NCBI GenBank assembly: GCA_002348465.1
Contig: DEBI01000075.1
Span: 5,627-22,353 of the forward strand
Length of the DNA: 16,727 nucleotides
Source of the DNA: Gemmatimonadales bacterium UBA2960
GTDB taxonomy: Bacteria > Gemmatimonadota > Gemmatimonadetes > Longimicrobiales > Gaopeijiaceae
Direction: 5' to 3'
Position 1 is the stretch's first letter. Each line of letters opens with the position of its first letter. The position numbers and the translations under genes were made by a program. Shown here piece by piece: positions 15,704 to 16,727 of the stretch. A model generated the notes under the pieces. It was not told where the DNA came from, did no database searches, and saw only the letters and a program-made list of their open reading frames with translations.

Positions 15704-15715
15704 GATTTCTATAGG

Positions 15716-16447
15716 CTAAGTTTCTGCTTTCTTGCTAGTCGATTCGACGTCAGCCTTCTGTGACGCGAGACGGGTCGCATGATCGATTGCTTCACTCATT
15801 GTTGATCCGCGGAAACCTCGCCGTGCCAACCACGCGGTCAGGCGACGACGTACTTTCTGTTTAGCCTTTGACCATGAGTTATCGATGAGGGCTTGGAGTG
15901 CTTCCGGGTTTTGTTGCCCGACCCACTTTGTGACTGCGGCCTGGGCGAGCGTTAGATCGTTGGTCTGTTCGGACTCGAAGACGTGGTTGATGGTCTGCTG
16001 TGCAAGTTCCTGACCGATACCTTTTTGGCGGAGTTCTGATGTCAGTGCTGATCGACCTTTAGGGCGAAGTCGGAGTCGGTCGCGTACAAAGGCGGCGGCG
16101 ACACTAGCGTCGTCGATTAGCCCTCGTTCCTGCAGGTGGTTAAGGCATATGTCGATTCGTGCTGGACGAAAGCCTTTTTGCCTTAAGCGTCTACGCAGCT
16201 CAGTGCGTGTACGAGCTCGATACGACAGAAGATTCAGTGCCGCGTCACGCACTCGCACGTCGGCGTCGTGATTGAGTAGTTCGTGCCGTATGGCTCTGGT
16301 GAGCGTGTCACCTATGCCAAGGCCACTCCGCTCGAGGGCTTCGAGCGTGACTTCAAAGGGCTCCGAGTCATCATTGAGATGAATGGCCACCTTCAGTCCG
16401 TGTGGCCGGCGGGGCTTGATCCGTTTGATGAGTGGCGCGTCGCTCAT
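15716..16447 (-). CDS. recX: Regulatory protein RecX
   Basis: A 243-residue helical, basic protein. The RecX repeats are clear: ALNLLSYRARTRTELRRRLRQKGF (70-93), LNHLQERGLIDDASVAAAFVRDRLRLRPKGRSAL and ELRQKGIGQELAQQTI, then the third repeat VRRRLTAWLARRGFRGSTMSEAI near the end. An N-terminal beta region (LKVAIHLNDDSEPFEVTLEALERSGLGIGDTL) precedes them, making it longer than the E. coli protein (166) but usual for many other phyla. RecX binds RecA filaments and modulates or blocks their extension. recA is often directly upstream, but the 280 bases upstream in this window do not encode it. ATG 16447 has no clear Shine-Dalgarno. The C-terminal tail is charged and probably disordered. Confidence 0.9.
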   Translation of the reverse strand: MSDAPLIKRIKPRRPHGLKVAIHLNDDSEPFEVTLEALERSGLGIGDTLTRAIRHELLNHDADVRVRDAALNLLSYRARTRTELRRRLRQKGFRPARIDICLNHLQERGLIDDASVAAAFVRDRLRLRPKGRSALTSELRQKGIGQELAQQTINHVFESEQTNDLTLAQAAVTKWVGQQNPEALQALIDNSWSKAKQKVRRRLTAWLARRGFRGSTMSEAIDHATRLASQKADVESTSKKAET

Positions 16448-16625
16448 CCGCTACGGCCCGACCTGTTTATGGTTTCGAAAGCCGATGTGCCGATTAGGAA
16501 GGTTTTGAGCGTTGGGGGCATGGTGTCCACCTTCGGCGTGTGCACGATTTCGAAGAATAGGGTTCAGCTGAGGCTCGGTACCATGTTGAATTGGGCCGGT
16601 TCCCGCGAGCGTGCTGGTAGGAAGA

Positions 16626-16727
16626 TTAGGAGTTCTGAGTATACCATTTGTTGGTGAGTAGGTCGTGATACAAGGTCAGTACTTTCTCGTTGTTGAGCAC
16701 GACCGTCATATATTCCCGTGAGATAGT
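16626..16727 (-). CDS. Possible C-terminal end of an unrecognised gene (partial, 5' end off the right edge)
   Basis: A minus-strand frame is open from the right edge to a TAA at 16628-16626, giving 33 codons that include MTVVLNNEKVLTLYHDLL and end KWYTQNS. The composition is protein-like, but the piece is too short to assign and an internal ATG at 16709 could make it a random frame. If real, it lies about 180 bp upstream of recX in the same direction. Confidence 0.25.
   Translation of the reverse strand, partial: TISREYMTVVLNNEKVLTLYHDLLTNKWYTQNS

Noticed and set aside
16283..16657. 124-codon rightward frame over the start of recX
   Set aside because: It runs antisense to the conserved N-terminus of recX and its sequence shows no recognisable domain.

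Overview
The window looks like a chromosomal segment of a free-living, mid-GC bacterium with compact gene spacing and frequent GTG/TTG starts. The gene mix is a DnaE2-type error-prone polymerase with a DIDLDFPRD active site, a DUF3127 OB-fold protein, an SSS symporter, a secreted lectin-like protein and a divergent transketolase. It reminds me of Gemmatimonadota or a related lineage, possibly marine, but that placement is a weak inference: there is no rRNA, tRNA or other marker here. I see no insertion sequence, phage, CRISPR array or other mobile DNA.

Layout. Positions 1-2669 (minus) hold the first 889 codons of an error-prone DNA polymerase III alpha subunit that runs off the left edge. Head-to-head with it, 2889-3356 (plus) encodes an OsmC/Ohr-like thiol peroxidase whose catalytic cysteine codon is replaced by an in-frame TGA. 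A bacterial SECIS-like hairpin follows 25 nt after the TGA, so I read this as a selenocysteine protein. It is the most notable item in the window. A conventional search would see only two short fragments, 5' and 3' of the TGA. Next come a class I fructose-bisphosphate aldolase (3425-4318, minus), a DUF3127 OB-fold protein (4516-4863, plus) and a zinc-dependent alcohol dehydrogenase (5018-6064, plus).

Positions 6075-8977 (minus) are a translationally coupled pair: a sodium:solute symporter followed by a PLP-dependent amino acid decarboxylase. They probably form an uptake and decarboxylation unit. Upstream lies a secreted lectin-like protein (9028-9702, minus) with a run of nine cytosines in its signal peptide codons and a perfect 13-bp hairpin just after its stop. 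Then follow a FrnE-type DsbA-family oxidoreductase (9975-10637, plus), a 776-residue transketolase-like enzyme (10763-13093, minus), an overlapping histidine kinase/NarL-type regulator pair (13223-15660, plus), RecX (15716-16447, minus) and a possible gene end at the right edge.

Themes. DNA repair or damage tolerance (dnaE2, recX, DUF3127) and thiol/peroxide chemistry (OsmC-Sec, FrnE) recur, but nothing shows that they are co-regulated. Central carbon metabolism is represented by the aldolase and transketolase. No selenocysteine machinery (selA, selB, selC, selD) lies in the window, so the Sec reading rests on the family alignment and the hairpin.
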